Source: Conoideocrella luteorostrata
Taxonomy: Eukaryota; Ascomycota; Sordariomycetes; Hypocreales; Clavicipitaceae
DNA length: 64,000 nucleotides
Assembly (NCBI GenBank): GCA_032433595.1
Contig: JASWJB010000201.1
Span: forward strand, 17,631 to 81,630
Direction of reading: 5' to 3'
Part shown: positions 32,500 through 43,140 of the stretch, piece by piece
How the letters are laid out: the number at the start of each line of letters is the position of its first letter
Numbering within the stretch: position 1 is the stretch's first letter
Notes under the pieces: generated by a model
The model's database searches: none
Told to the model about the DNA's origin: nothing
The model's input: only the letters and a program-made list of their open reading frames with translations
Position numbers and translations under genes: made by a program

Positions 32500-34195
32500 T
32501 TACTTCCTACCCTTCCTCTTCTTAGCCGCCCCTTTGTCTGTGAATGATGTGTTGGGGGTGACTCTGCAATGGATCGCACTGCCCGACGGGTCGTCCTGCT
32601 CAGCAGGGAGTGAGATGGAGCTGACCTCCGACTGCGATAAATGATGGCTGGCCAAGCTCTGAGACAACCCAGTAGATGCAGGCGATGGATCATCAAAGTT
32701 CAGATGGGCGGGCAGTTGGTCAATAGCTGAGCACAGCGTCTTGAAATGGGACGGCACCCATGACTCGTACACACTCTTCGTAAAGCGATACGCCGTCCAC
32801 TTCTCCTTCCCGTCCAGTTCTGTAAAGGAAAACTCGCGAATGGGGTGGCGATAATACTTTGTAGTATTTCCATCCATGACCGGATAATGGCCGTATATCC
32901 GCACCGATCGATGGTCATGCGAGACGGAAAAGGCCAAGACCTGCCGGTGAAGCTCATTCTCACGCTTCACGGCACGGAAAAGCTCGACAACAGCCCGCAC
33001 TGCCAGTGTCATGCTGTGAGCGTTTTGGCGGTCTGCCACATCCAGTGCTGCAGCTCCGCATTTCACCTCACAGGTAAGAAAAGGGAAGTACATGTAATAG
33101 GTCGCCATGAAGAAGGAATGATCCCCAAAGATGAAGTCTCCGATGAATGGTGATAGCTTGGCGAGTTGATCATTGGTGAAGGCCTCGCGGTTAAAACCGA
33201 CGGAGTAATCAGGCTGGGGGCGAGAACCTGCGAGCGGGATCGAATTATTCCAGCCCTCATTGAGGCTTTCTATCAGAATCCCGAGGTGCTCTGCGCCATA
33301 GATGCATAAATTTTCTGCAGAGGGAACAATCAGTGGCGTTATATCTCGGAGGACTCTCGCCTCGTTTCTATCTTCGACTTTTCGGCAGGTACGCTGAAAC
33401 AAATCGTCTCGAAACAGGCTGTTCTCCGGTGTTGATTGATCCGAAGTGGCCAGTGCGACACACTCATCTTTGCTTTCCTTATTGATGCCAAGATCTGATT
33501 CATACATAAAACTCTCCTTGGTCGCCAATACAGTCTTGTAGCGTGCATCTCTGTAAGGCGCACTCTTTTCCTCCCTTGGTCTCTGATCGCTGGGCGTCGC
33601 GGAGGTGGCTGAGTTCGATCGCTTGCGACCAAGTGACGAAAGGGATTTTTTCCGGGCCAGCAAATGCTGCATATCGGGCTGATAGTATTCTCGTGGCCAG
33701 TGTCCTTCTCTCGCCCAGTAACCGATCGGATTCGGTGGCTCGTCGCTGAGCTTGCGCCTCTTTGCAGGGTTGGCTCGCTGCTCTTGGACAGGAAAGCGTA
33801 TTGAGGATCGTCGTCGTCGTCGTTGTCGTTCTGGGGCGGCGACAGGCTCGTGGTCAAGCTCGTGGTCAAAAGCGTGGATGCATGGTTTCATGCCTTGATT
33901 GCGAGGAGTGACGGAGTCCTTGTACGGTTTTAGTTCACAGTGCTTCAATCGCCTGGAAGGGCTCTCTTACCTTGACGTTAGGTAGAGGGAGATGAGTGTG
34001 CGCAGTTCGCCGGCGACTCTGCTGATTTCGCGGTCTTGTCTGGTGGGTTCTTGGCTTCCCGATGCCTGCAGTTTGTTTGCTGGTTCCTGTCGGTGAAGAC
34101 GTCGCTCGGCGCCTATTGAAGCGCAACCCGGACTCTTCTGAAACCGAGGATACGAGCCCTCGCTGGTGTGCTTGCTGTGCCCGAGTGAGAGCCAT
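32500..34195 (-). CDS. DUF7924-type PD-(D/E)XK-like fungal protein, 2 exons
   Basis: Exons 34195-33971 and 33918-32500 (intron 33919-33970, donor GTAAGA) give about 547 residues. The N-terminal 250 residues are basic and disordered, with RQRRRRRSS and PAKRRKLSDE suggesting nuclear import. The core has PDYSVGF (Asp at about 312) and FPFLTCEVKCGAAAL (Glu359-x-Lys361), an acidic-x-Lys active-site layout of the PD-(D/E)XK fold. It is followed by ADRQNAHSMTLAVRAVVELF and SHDHRSVRIYGHYPV, which I associate with the fungal family labelled DUF7924 (name from memory, not checked). The C-terminus ends KGAAKKRKGRK. Family members are numerous and variable in fungi, and their biochemical role is not established. 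The intron was chosen because it restores frame with the upstream ATG. If it is not spliced, translation could begin at an ATG within exon 2 near 33891. Confidence 0.78.
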
Positions 34196-34585
34196 GAATG
34201 GGCGACGGGATGCGAAACTGCGGCGATGTGATATATTTACGGAAAATGGGCCGCTCAGTTGGCCTTGTCACGGGGCCCCTTTCGATGTGTTGCACTGCTA
34301 GCCAACCATTTCGCGCCAGGGCATGAGGGGCAGCGGCAGCGGTAGCGCATTCACCACCAATTAAACCTCAGGACACACGTCCATCATTAGCCTCATCCGC
34401 AATGTTCTCCTCTCCGAGGGGTTTAATAACCTTGGTCAAAGAAGCTGCCGGAGAAAAAAAAACAAGAAATGGCCGGCTTAGTGTCAAAGCAGTTACAGCA
34501 CTGTTCGCGCTGGGATTAGACCCATCGCAATCGAAGGTCACGTGATGATTATGACTAAGCAAGTTATAGATAAGAGCATGCAAGC
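34196..34585. other. Intergenic, upstream of the 34195 gene
   Basis: Presumed promoter and 5' untranslated region of the minus-strand gene. A short minus frame at 34368-34619 has no features of a gene. Confidence 0.45.
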
Positions 34586-34775
34586 TTCGGGTGATAAGGG
34601 TATCGATACCAGAAGGCAAAGCAAAACAAGAAGCAAAACAATTTTATTTATCTAATCTGAGTTATCTAAGAGAGAAGAAGAGCAAGAGGAATGCCCCTGT
34701 CGGAATCTCTTCTTAAGCGTACAAGCAATAGCGGACAAGGTCACGTGGCTACCTTATTGCGCCTCTTTTATTACA
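34586..34775 (+). repeat. LTR-like dispersed repeat, right copy
   Basis: Plus-strand partner of 31365-31549. It shares GGTATCGATACC, AAAACAAGAAGCAAAACA, TATCTAAGAGAGAAGAAGAG and CAAGGTCACGTGGCTACC. It is enriched in TA relative to the left copy, as expected after RIP. Confidence 0.75.
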
Positions 34776-35889
34776 GTTAATAAGCGGTGTTTGCTAAGCA
34801 TCTCTAAAGGCTTAGCAAATGCCTCTGTGATATTCAATAGTCTTTCTTCCTTCCCAACAACTTTATATTACCGCACTCGCTGTTACGGCCCAGCAACGTT
34901 GAACCCTTACGGTAATTGGTAACCGCCATAACAATTGCTATCAGTGCGATTTCCAGCCTTTTCTTTCGCCCCATAGCGAAATGGTTAGCGGAATGTCACA
35001 CTTGCGGCTGAGAGACTCGTCAAATGTCGTGGTATCCAGACTCATTCAGCGACGCAAGTGACTCCAGGCTAAATCAGGCTAGGTGTATATTACAGCTTTT
35101 TCTAGAGTCTTTTAAACAGCTCCGAGTAGAGTGGCTCGATTATAGTGAGGGTCCGCTATAACGCCGGTTGATATTGTTAGTGACTTATAATGCCGGTCAA
35201 CTATAACGCTAGTTAATAATAGTGTCAGTGAGCTATAACGCTGGTATGCGCATTACTGGCTACAAAGCATGGCTAGTAGAGACAACTGGATTGTTTGTTG
35301 ATGAGTGTACCAAGAAATCGGTCCGTTTATAGATCCCTTGTAAAGTTTGCATATGCAGGGGGGTCCACTGGAGCGGACTCACACTTACGGAAGCAAGCTT
35401 AAGTGCAGCACAGAGAGTCACCACTGCGTTCTTGCCTAGCGACGTGATATTACCTAATATCTAGTTTAAATTCTATTAAACTACTTAAATTAGATCTATT
35501 ACTGTATAGTAGCTATTACAAGATATATTTATAATACTTAGATGCTCTTTATTAATTAAAATTAATAATCTAGCTATAATAAGTTAAAGCATTGTAAGTA
35601 AAAAAATTTTAATCGGAAATAAGCTAATTGAGCCTTAGGTAGGCTTACCATAGGTGACTGTGGTTGAGTAATGCACCTTGTACATTATGCCTACAGAATA
35701 AAAATAGACTCTTACGAGCCCAAGTCCACAATTAACTAGTTATTTTCAAGTAATATTTATTCACTATAAAGTGAAAAAAATATGCATATATAAATAGGAT
35801 TAACATTCGTAATTCCTCGCAATAGACAACAGACGACTAACTCTACACCAGAATATGCAGCTCTGCTAAAAGAAAAACTCTCAACAAAC
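34776..35889. other. AT-rich intergenic, with a CTATAACGC mini-repeat
   Basis: At 35153-35246 the motif CTATAACGC (or TTATAATGC) followed by a CGGT- or TAGTT-like tail recurs four times at roughly 20-40 bp intervals. It may be a degenerate transposon end. From about 35440 to 35800 the DNA is strongly AT-rich. The last 80 bp before 35890 are the 5' flank of the protease gene. Confidence 0.55.
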
Positions 35890-36905
35890 ATGCTTCCTTA
35901 CTTATTCATCACCTCTCTAGTGCTTACAAGCAGTATTACTGCTACCGTAACGCCTCCTACCAATGCATCTATATTAGCTGAGGAGCCGGTCGAAATGAGC
36001 CAGCCTTCCCAGGAACTTGTTCGCATACACGAGGAATTAAATGCAGAAGAGAAACTGGTTAAGAGATATTCCCATACACAATGGACTCCTATTAATGTTG
36101 ATGTATATCTGCATGTTATAACAAAGACAGATGATACCCAGGAACGCATTAGTGTAAGTTACTCCAAGCTAAAGATTCAAGTTAGAGACTGCTCTTGCAT
36201 TAATCTAATCTAATATTAATAGGACGAAAATCTCAACCAAATATTGCAAGTGCTTAACGATGCATTTCGACCAGCTAGCATCTCGTTTCAACTCAAAGAC
36301 AAAAGCCGTGTTGTTAACGCAGATTGGGCAGTTGGTAAAAATAAGATTGAGATGCAAAGAAAGCTTCGTAAAGGAGATAAGAGCGCACTAAATATATACT
36401 GCTTAGAGAAAATCCGCAGTAATTCTCGTTCGGCTTTAGGAAGAGCTACTTTCCCTGATTTTATGCAGCAAAAAGATGGACTCATCAAGGATGGAGTTCT
36501 GGTTAACCTTCGGACTCTCCCCGGCGGTTCCTTGAGAGGCAAGGACTCGGGAAAAGTCTGCGTTCATGAGGTTGGTCATTGGTTTGGTCTTTTCCATACA
36601 TTTCAGGGTGGTTGTCGGGGCTCTGGTGATGGCATTGACGATACTCCTGCCGAAAAAAGACCGTCTCGTTCCTGCACGCCAAGAAATACCTGTTGGTTTA
36701 AGTCTGGCATGGATCCAATTAATAACTACATGGATTACAGTCCTGAGTAAGTAACAGCTCTAGTGTTTTTTTTTTCTTTTTTTTTTTCCGTTTGTTCATT
36801 ATGACTAATATCTAAAAATGCAGCCGATGCCGCACAAAGTTTACAGCTGGCCAATACAGACGTATTCGTCCCTTGTGGAAAAAGTTTCGTGCCCCAAGTC
36901 TGTAG
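35890..36905 (+). CDS. Secreted M43 (pappalysin-like) zinc metalloprotease, 3 exons
   Basis: Exons 35890-36153, 36223-36746 and 36824-36905 (introns of 69 and 77 bp, GT-AG; the second holds a poly-T tract) give about 289 residues. Residues 1-18 form a signal peptide (MLPYLFITSLVLTSSITA). A propeptide follows, with KR at about 58-59 as a possible processing site. The mature domain has the extended zinc site HEVGHWFGLFH (His203, His207, His213) and the Met-turn YMDY (Met258), the hallmark of metzincins of family M43. Paired cysteines around GGCRGSGDGIDDTP and SCTPRNTC fit the fold. Secreted fungal members degrade extracellular proteins, and some contribute to host interaction. Whether this one does is not visible in sequence. 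It is compact, intact, and borders a repeat-dense, RIP-affected region. Confidence 0.93.
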
Positions 36906-37140
36906 TGCGCTAATTTCAACGGCGGCTAATGTGTCACACATGTGTTGTATGATGGAGAGGCTAAATTGAATGGTTGAGGCAGCTACGGAAGAGCTATGGA
37001 AGAAGAAGAAAAGTAATTATCGTGAGAATTACAAAGGAGGCATTGTGGAAGGAATTGGATAGGTCAGAATCCAGAACATTCACCAGTATAATTTCCTTGT
37101 ATGCAAGATCTTGCATGTCAAATCTGGTGTAGATTTGGCA
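36906..37140. other. Intergenic, nothing recognised
   Basis: 3' flank of the protease gene up to a solo LTR. No structure seen. Confidence 0.45.
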
Positions 37141-37329
37141 TGTCAAGAATTATCCAATGCCGAGAATTATCCGATGTGAGCTGATGATCATGGAGCTGAT
37201 GATAAAATTCGATGATGAATTGATAGATAGAATTGAAAGATAAAAGGAAATCGAATTCCTCGTCAGAATAGCTAGAATACAAAGACAATTACACTGCTTA
37301 GATCTTCCGCAGCTGCTCACTTCTTGAAA
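37141..37329 (+). mobile_element. Degraded solo LTR related to the Copia LTR
   Basis: Starts TGTCAAGAATTATCC and shares CGAATTCCTCGTCAGAAT, ACACTGCTTAGATCTTCC and GCAGCTGCTCACTTC with the solo LTR at 6527-6747. The flanks are TGGCA (37136-37140) and TAGCA (37330-37334), a target duplication with one transition. Its last bases (CTTGAAA) deviate from the expected GACA end. Confidence 0.65.
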
Positions 37330-37504
37330 TAGCAACCAATACAATCCATCATTACAAAGATTCTCTTTGATGTTGTCACGATTGGGGCTCTGATATAGTG
37401 GAGTGTAGGGCAAGACGTAGTAACGGGGTAGCACTGTCTTGTTGACGGTCTTAATCTCTGACCTTCCCTATAGATTTCGCTCATTCTCTATATTTATGCT
37501 CGTC

Positions 37505-37858
37505 TGTCACAGGAAGCATTCCACAACGATGCACTCAATATCACCGAAAACACACAATGCGACCGGAATTATTCAACATCGTCGGAAGCGTTTAAATTCA
37601 ACAGAATCGTACGACCAGAAGCATTCAATATCGTCGAAATTAAACAATGCCGAGGAATACGCCCCGCGCGAGGAATTCAACATCACCGGAAACAGATAAT
37701 ATCGACGATATCGTCAGAATCAATGGAATAGAATAAATACACGAGAAGAGGGATATCGTAGAGATAAATAGCAGCCAAATTCCCGTTAATTAGATAGAAA
37801 TTAAGGACATTTTTCCACTGCCTTAGAGATCGACTTCTAAAGCTACTCACTTATAATA
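37505..37858 (+). repeat. Left LTR of the Copia element
   Basis: 354 bp, TGTCACAGGAAGC at the start and CACTTATAATA at the end. The end has three transitions relative to the right LTR (CACTTGTGACA). Confidence 0.93.
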
Positions 37859-37989
37859 GTTATAAGCCCGGTTTACGTAAGCATTCTTGCTATTCCACTG
37901 TCACAATTGCACTATTATTACAATACCGTACGAAGCTATTATAGATACCTTTAAGGGTCTTTCTTCCTATGCTTATCTTTAAGGGACTA

Positions 37990-40900
37990 GTAACTGGGAA
38001 CAGTGGATATTAATTATCTAAAAGATCGCTGTTATAGAGAGCGTCTAGAAGTATCTAGACCCTAAAGCAAACGATCTTCTGGAATTTATTTAGCCCGTTG
38101 AGCTAAGTCCTTAAGATATTAACCCTGATGCCACAGGCATCGTGGACCTAGATACTAACTAATTTAAGAGGCTTAAATACATAAATTCACTATACTAATC
38201 ACGTCTGCAGGAATACCTTTATTATCAGAAAGCTATCGCAAGCCTTTAGAAGCATGTTATAAGTATAATTAGTAACTTCTATAATATTATTGCACTCGAG
38301 GTTAGCCTCGCCTGTTAGTTAAAATTACTAAAAAATCGATTTAAGCCTATATCCTATAACTAGCAACGAGAGGTCCTTACGAGATATAAGCAGGTCCTAA
38401 AGGCACTAAATTATACGAAGATTTAGACCTAGCTTATAAGCTAGCACAAGGTCTATTAGGAAGCCTTAAATATTAAGCTCCCTAATGTTTAAGGAATTAG
38501 GCTAACACTAGATTTCCTTATATCCGTGGCCACTGTATTGCCGTTATTTTTAGACTATTAAAATAACCAGATTCGCGATAAGTTAATTGGCAATAAGCCC
38601 GGATAGTAGGATAAGATTCCTAACGGTTAGAAGATAAGTAAGCTTTACAAGCAGCACTTCTAAAGTCAAAAGACCTAAGAAGCCACTAGAGGAGCATTTT
38701 TAGTGACCTTCCAAGGCAAGGATACTAGTCAATAAGGTTAACATCCTAGTTAGGCATTAAATTCGTTAAATTCGTTATCCACCGATATAAGCTATAGGCA
38801 GCCACCAAAGTGCCTATGCGGCTAACCACACTAGTACCAGGATTGCTAGTATCTAGTTAAGCAGAAGAGACTAGCTAATTAGCAGCCAAACTAGGCTATC
38901 TAAGCTAGTATCAAAGAGAAGCTAAAGGACCCGAATACAAAGGATCACTATGAAAAAATCATAAAAAAATTTAATAAGCTAGAACAGAAGCTAGAAAACG
39001 AAGATAAGAAGGATATAAAAGGCGTTGCATTTGCTAGATTCCACACACATTAGAATCCTAGTTAGTTGACTAGTCAGGAAGACGGTTAGCAGGCTAGTCA
39101 GGAAGGAAGTTATTAAATATATCCGTTACGGGATTCCTTCCTTCTTGACTTATGTGCTAATTTACACATCTGTAATAATATTTAATGCCTTAAGGAATAC
39201 GAGCTAAATCAAGCAATTGAGATAATCTACGCCGGAAATTAATAAATCAAAATCCATAGATATAGTTAAATATATCTACGAATTCAAGGAGGGGTTTTCC
39301 TGCTGTAAAGAGTAGCTTATATCCCTTCTTTCCACATAAATATGGCGTCCTTAGATATATTTATTAAGAAGGGATTTAATTAGAATCTGAACACTGGTAA
39401 TGTGACTAGAGGCAAGGAAGTTATCTTCTATATAACCCGAATCTATAGTTAACTAGTAATTGAATTTAATCCTATTAGTTAGACTAGTCAACCTATTAAG
39501 CAGTAACCCGACTAAATTGACGATATTTAACCCGACTAAATTAAAGGCATCTAAGCCGGATGCTTCTAATCTTCAAGAAAACAGAAGTCAGATCAGATAT
39601 CGGAGTCAGAAATCTAGCACTAATGACTAGGTTATCTTAGCACAAATGCCCTCGAACATCTAGTGGAAGAGACCACTGGAAGCTGGATCAAGGGACCTTT
39701 GTAAATTAACTGCGAAGATTGTTCCGTGGCTAAGGCTAAAAGACAGATATCTAGAAGACTACCTCTAGGACCTAGTCTAAGACTATATTATAGGATATTA
39801 ATTAACCTATTTTAATTAAATACCTCGTATAACAACAAAAAGGCTGCCCTTCTAATTATTAACCAATTCATAGGCATAGTCTACATTTATTTATGTGTGA
39901 ATTCTACGCAAGATACCCTTATAGTCTCTACAGAATCTTCAAGCCTACGTATAACGTTAGTACTAGCTAGATATCTGTAAGATTCATCGCGATAATAACT
40001 AAGGTCTTTAGTTATTATTTATATTGTGGCTTAGTCAACAAGGCATTGAAGACAAGCTATCCGCACCTTATACGCCTGCCTAGAATAGAGCCGCCGAACG
40101 TACGGGAGGAATCATAGGGACTAAAGCCCGTACGATGCAAATAGCAGCTAATTTACCGGAAGACCTATAGCCAGAGACTTAGTCTGCAGCTGTATACCTT
40201 CACAATAGGTCTCCTCAACAAGGAAGAAGCTAGAAAACGCCTCTCAGGAATCTACAGACTTAGCTCATGGAAAACAACCAAGATACGGGATATCTAGATT
40301 TAAGACCAGATATTAGGCATCTACGAGCCTATGGATGCCAGGCCTATCTAATAACCCTAGAGGCATTGCAAGGCACACAAAAACGATCTCTTAAGACAAG
40401 CCCGCACGCTGAAATAGGATATCTAGTCGGATACAACTCTACGAATATCTTCCGCGTATAGATTCCTTCAAAATCCGAGGTTAGACGAGTTAGGGATGTG
40501 ACCTTTAACGAAAATACCTACTATCTAGGTCATCAATTAGATCATTAAATTGATCAGACGCCGCAGGTGTAAATGCCACTAAATATCAAGGAATCAGAAG
40601 ACGAAGACAACGAATTCAACGATATCAGGTCTACTATCTATGTTAACACACACAATACTAGTTAGTTATCTAGTCAGATAACAGGCCTAGATTCAATTTA
40701 TCTAGGAAGTCCGGAATCCGATGATAGGCCTAAATATCACAAATTATTAACGCCCGGAACCACTGTACAAGGCAGCTTAGAGCTAGAGGAGAATACCAGA
40801 GATAGGCCTCTTCGGCGCTCCGAAAGGTACCGCTAACCCACGCAAAAAGCCTTACAAAAGCAAGTATTCCTTGGTGCATTCGCACTAGGCCGCACAGAAC

Positions 40901-42470
40901 AACCCCACCAACGCACACTACCCCTTCCACCTAGGAATTAGAAGGAATTAGCAGACCACCTATACAGGCATTAATTCAAGGAAGCTGCCCACAAGGAATT
41001 CAATGACCTTTATCAACGAGGGACCTTTTAATTTATCCGATGTGACGATACTAGTCAGAGGGCTCTGCCACTAACCTGGGTATTTAAATACAAATTTAAT
41101 AAGCACGGATATCTAACGAAATTCAAGGCCTAGTTATGTGTTAGAGGGGATCTTTAAGAACTATTAGAAAAAGATATATATGCAGTAACCTTAGCTAGGA
41201 AGACCTTCCGTACAATAATAGCAATAGTGGCTAAATTTAACCTAGAGACTAGGCAGCTAGATGCAGTTAATGCCTTTATAAACAGCCTATTAGACGAAGA
41301 GGTCTACGTATTATACCTGGATGGAATGCGATGATCCAGCTAGATATTAAAGCTTTTATGAGCATTGTACGGATTACGAAGGTCTCCTATGCTATAGCAA
41401 CAAGACCTAAGTTAGACCTTCGAAAAACTAGGACTACGGACCTGCCCGGAAGACCCCTATGTCTTTAATAACGATAAAATCACAGTATTTGTCTACGTAG
41501 ACGATATCGTTATTGCATATAAGTTATTAGATTCTAACCTTGCTGATTAATTAATACGGAACCTAAAGGACACATACAATATGTAAGACCTTGGAATATT
41601 ACAATAGTTCTTAGGAATCTAAATCATAAGAGACTGGAAGACCCGAAGAATGTGGCTATGTTAGGATTCCTATATTAAAAAGATAACCATAATGTTTAAT
41701 ATCCCTAGAAGTTAGACCTTTAAAGGAAATCTAATGCCTAAAAACCAGCTACAGCTAAATCTAAGTTAAGCCACAGATAATTAAATTTATTGATACTAGT
41801 AGACTATAGGGTTAATTAATTATATTGCGGTTATTAGCAGACCTAATATCGCATTTATAATAAGCAAGCTAGTAAGCTTCCTATATAACCCGTTAGAAAC
41901 ACATTAGAAGATAGCTAATTAAGTTATTAAATATCTATACGTAACGCGATATTTAGCAATTAAATTCAACGGAAGTTAGGAATCTAGCAAGCTAAACCTT
42001 TAAATCACATTAAATGCCGCGTTCGCCAATGATCAGATAACCCGTCACTTATCATAAGGCTTGGTAATCCGATTATTCAATAGCCTGATTAGCTAGAACG
42101 CAACAAAGCAAGCAACCGTTACGACATTGTCAACAGAAGCAGAATTGCTTGCATTTACACACACCGCAAAAGAGGTCATTGCCGTAACCTAACTATTTAA
42201 GCAATTAGACCTTTAATTAGACTAGAATCCAGTTATCTAATGTAATAACCTTTAGACAATACGGATTATTAATAGCCTCCTTCCTAGGATAAAGACAGCA
42301 CTAAGGCACGTTGATATTTATAGTAGCTAGATTTGTTAGGCCTATTAGGAAGGGACCTTTAATATTAAATACGTACGTTTAACCAATAACCTAGCTAATA
42401 GATTAACTAAAGCCCTCCTGGGTTAGAGATTCAAATTATTCGTTAAATAATTAGGCCTTATAGATATCAC
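37990..42470 (+). pseudogene. Degenerate Copia gag-pol
   Basis: Not translatable, but domains can be followed. The protease relic has DLCANLHICNN near 39148 (the usual D-S-G-A active site is altered). The integrase zinc-finger tail CEDCSVAKA is near 39716. The integrase C-terminal segment HLRAYGCQAYL and IGYLVGYNSTNIFRV lies at 40318-40461, the longest surviving frame (40267-40461). The reverse transcriptase has PLTWVFKYKFNKHGYLTKFK near 41075, RQLDAVNAFINSLL near 41255 and the catalytic YVDDIVIAY near 41500. RNase H has TLSTEAELLAFT near 42127. Stops occur mainly as TAG/TAA in place of CAG/CAA, consistent with C-to-T changes on the coding strand. Confidence 0.9.
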
Positions 42471-42544
42471 GAACCTCATTAAAGAGCAGGATTAATTAGA
42501 AGATTTAGCTTAGGATATCACAGAATATCTAAGCTAGAGGGGTG

Positions 42545-42898
42545 TGTCATAGGAAGCATTCCACAACAATGCACTCAATATCACCAAAAACACACAATGC
42601 AACCGGAATTATTCAACATCGTTAGAAGCGTTTAAATTCAACAGAATCGTACAACCGGAAGCATTTAATATCGTCGAAATTAAACAATGCCAAGGAATGC
42701 GCCCCGCGCGAGGAATTCAACATCACCGGAAACAGACGATATCAACGATATCGTCAGAATCAATGGAATGGAATAAATGCACGAGAAGAGGGATATCGTA
42801 GAGATAAATAGCAGCCGAATTCCCGTCAATTAGATAGAAATCAAGGACATTTTTCCACTGCCTTAGAGATCGACTTCCAAAGCTGCTCACTTGTGACA
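42545..42898 (+). repeat. Right LTR of the Copia element
   Basis: 354 bp, same length as the left LTR, ends CACTTGTGACA. It is followed by the TCGTC duplication. Confidence 0.93.
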
Positions 42899-42933
42899 TC
42901 GTCGCTACCACGCAGTGAAGAGTCGCTAGATGC

Positions 42934-43140
42934 ATGATATTTTCCGCGCGATGGGCAGGCTCGTTTATGAGCGGCCGCTCCGCCAGAGTCAGATATCAGG
43001 ATATCACCACGCCCACGACGACTCTGCAGTGCGGTCTTCAACAAGGTTCGCCCGTATCCCCGATCTTATTTCCGCTGTACACGGAGCCGATTTACCGCTT
43101 GGGAGAGACCGAAGGACGGTTCGGCTACGCGGGCGAGCCG
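42934..43140 (+). pseudogene. LINE (Tad1-like) reverse transcriptase fragment
   Basis: The open frame contains VRYQDITTPTTTLQCGLQQG, SPVSPILFPLYTEPIYRLG and RFGYAGE. This corresponds to the non-LTR reverse transcriptase segment QGSPxSPxLF...YADD. The catalytic YADD is lost, because the sequence diverges at FGYA and becomes GC-rich. Both ends are truncated. It starts about 35 bp right of the Copia target duplication. Confidence 0.8.

Larger units (their letters stand above)
37505..42898 (+). mobile_element. Copia LTR retrotransposon, 5394 bp, TSD TCGTC, RIP-degraded
   Basis: Two 354-bp LTRs (37505-37858 and 42545-42898) start TGTCA and end at the equivalent of GTGACA (TATAATA in the left copy). 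Exact TCGTC lies at 37500-37504 and 42899-42903. By eye about two dozen differences separate the LTRs, all C/T or G/A, with no indel. A purine tract (AGAGGGG) precedes the right LTR. Internal order is gag, protease, integrase, reverse transcriptase, RNase H, which identifies Ty1/Copia. Stop codons TAG and TAA stand where Gln is expected throughout, so no long frame survives. Confidence 0.95.

Noticed and set aside
34586..34775. Firm call of terminal inverted repeats for a 3.4-kb transposon
   Set aside because: No matching target duplication and no exact ends were found, so it is kept only as a hypothesis.
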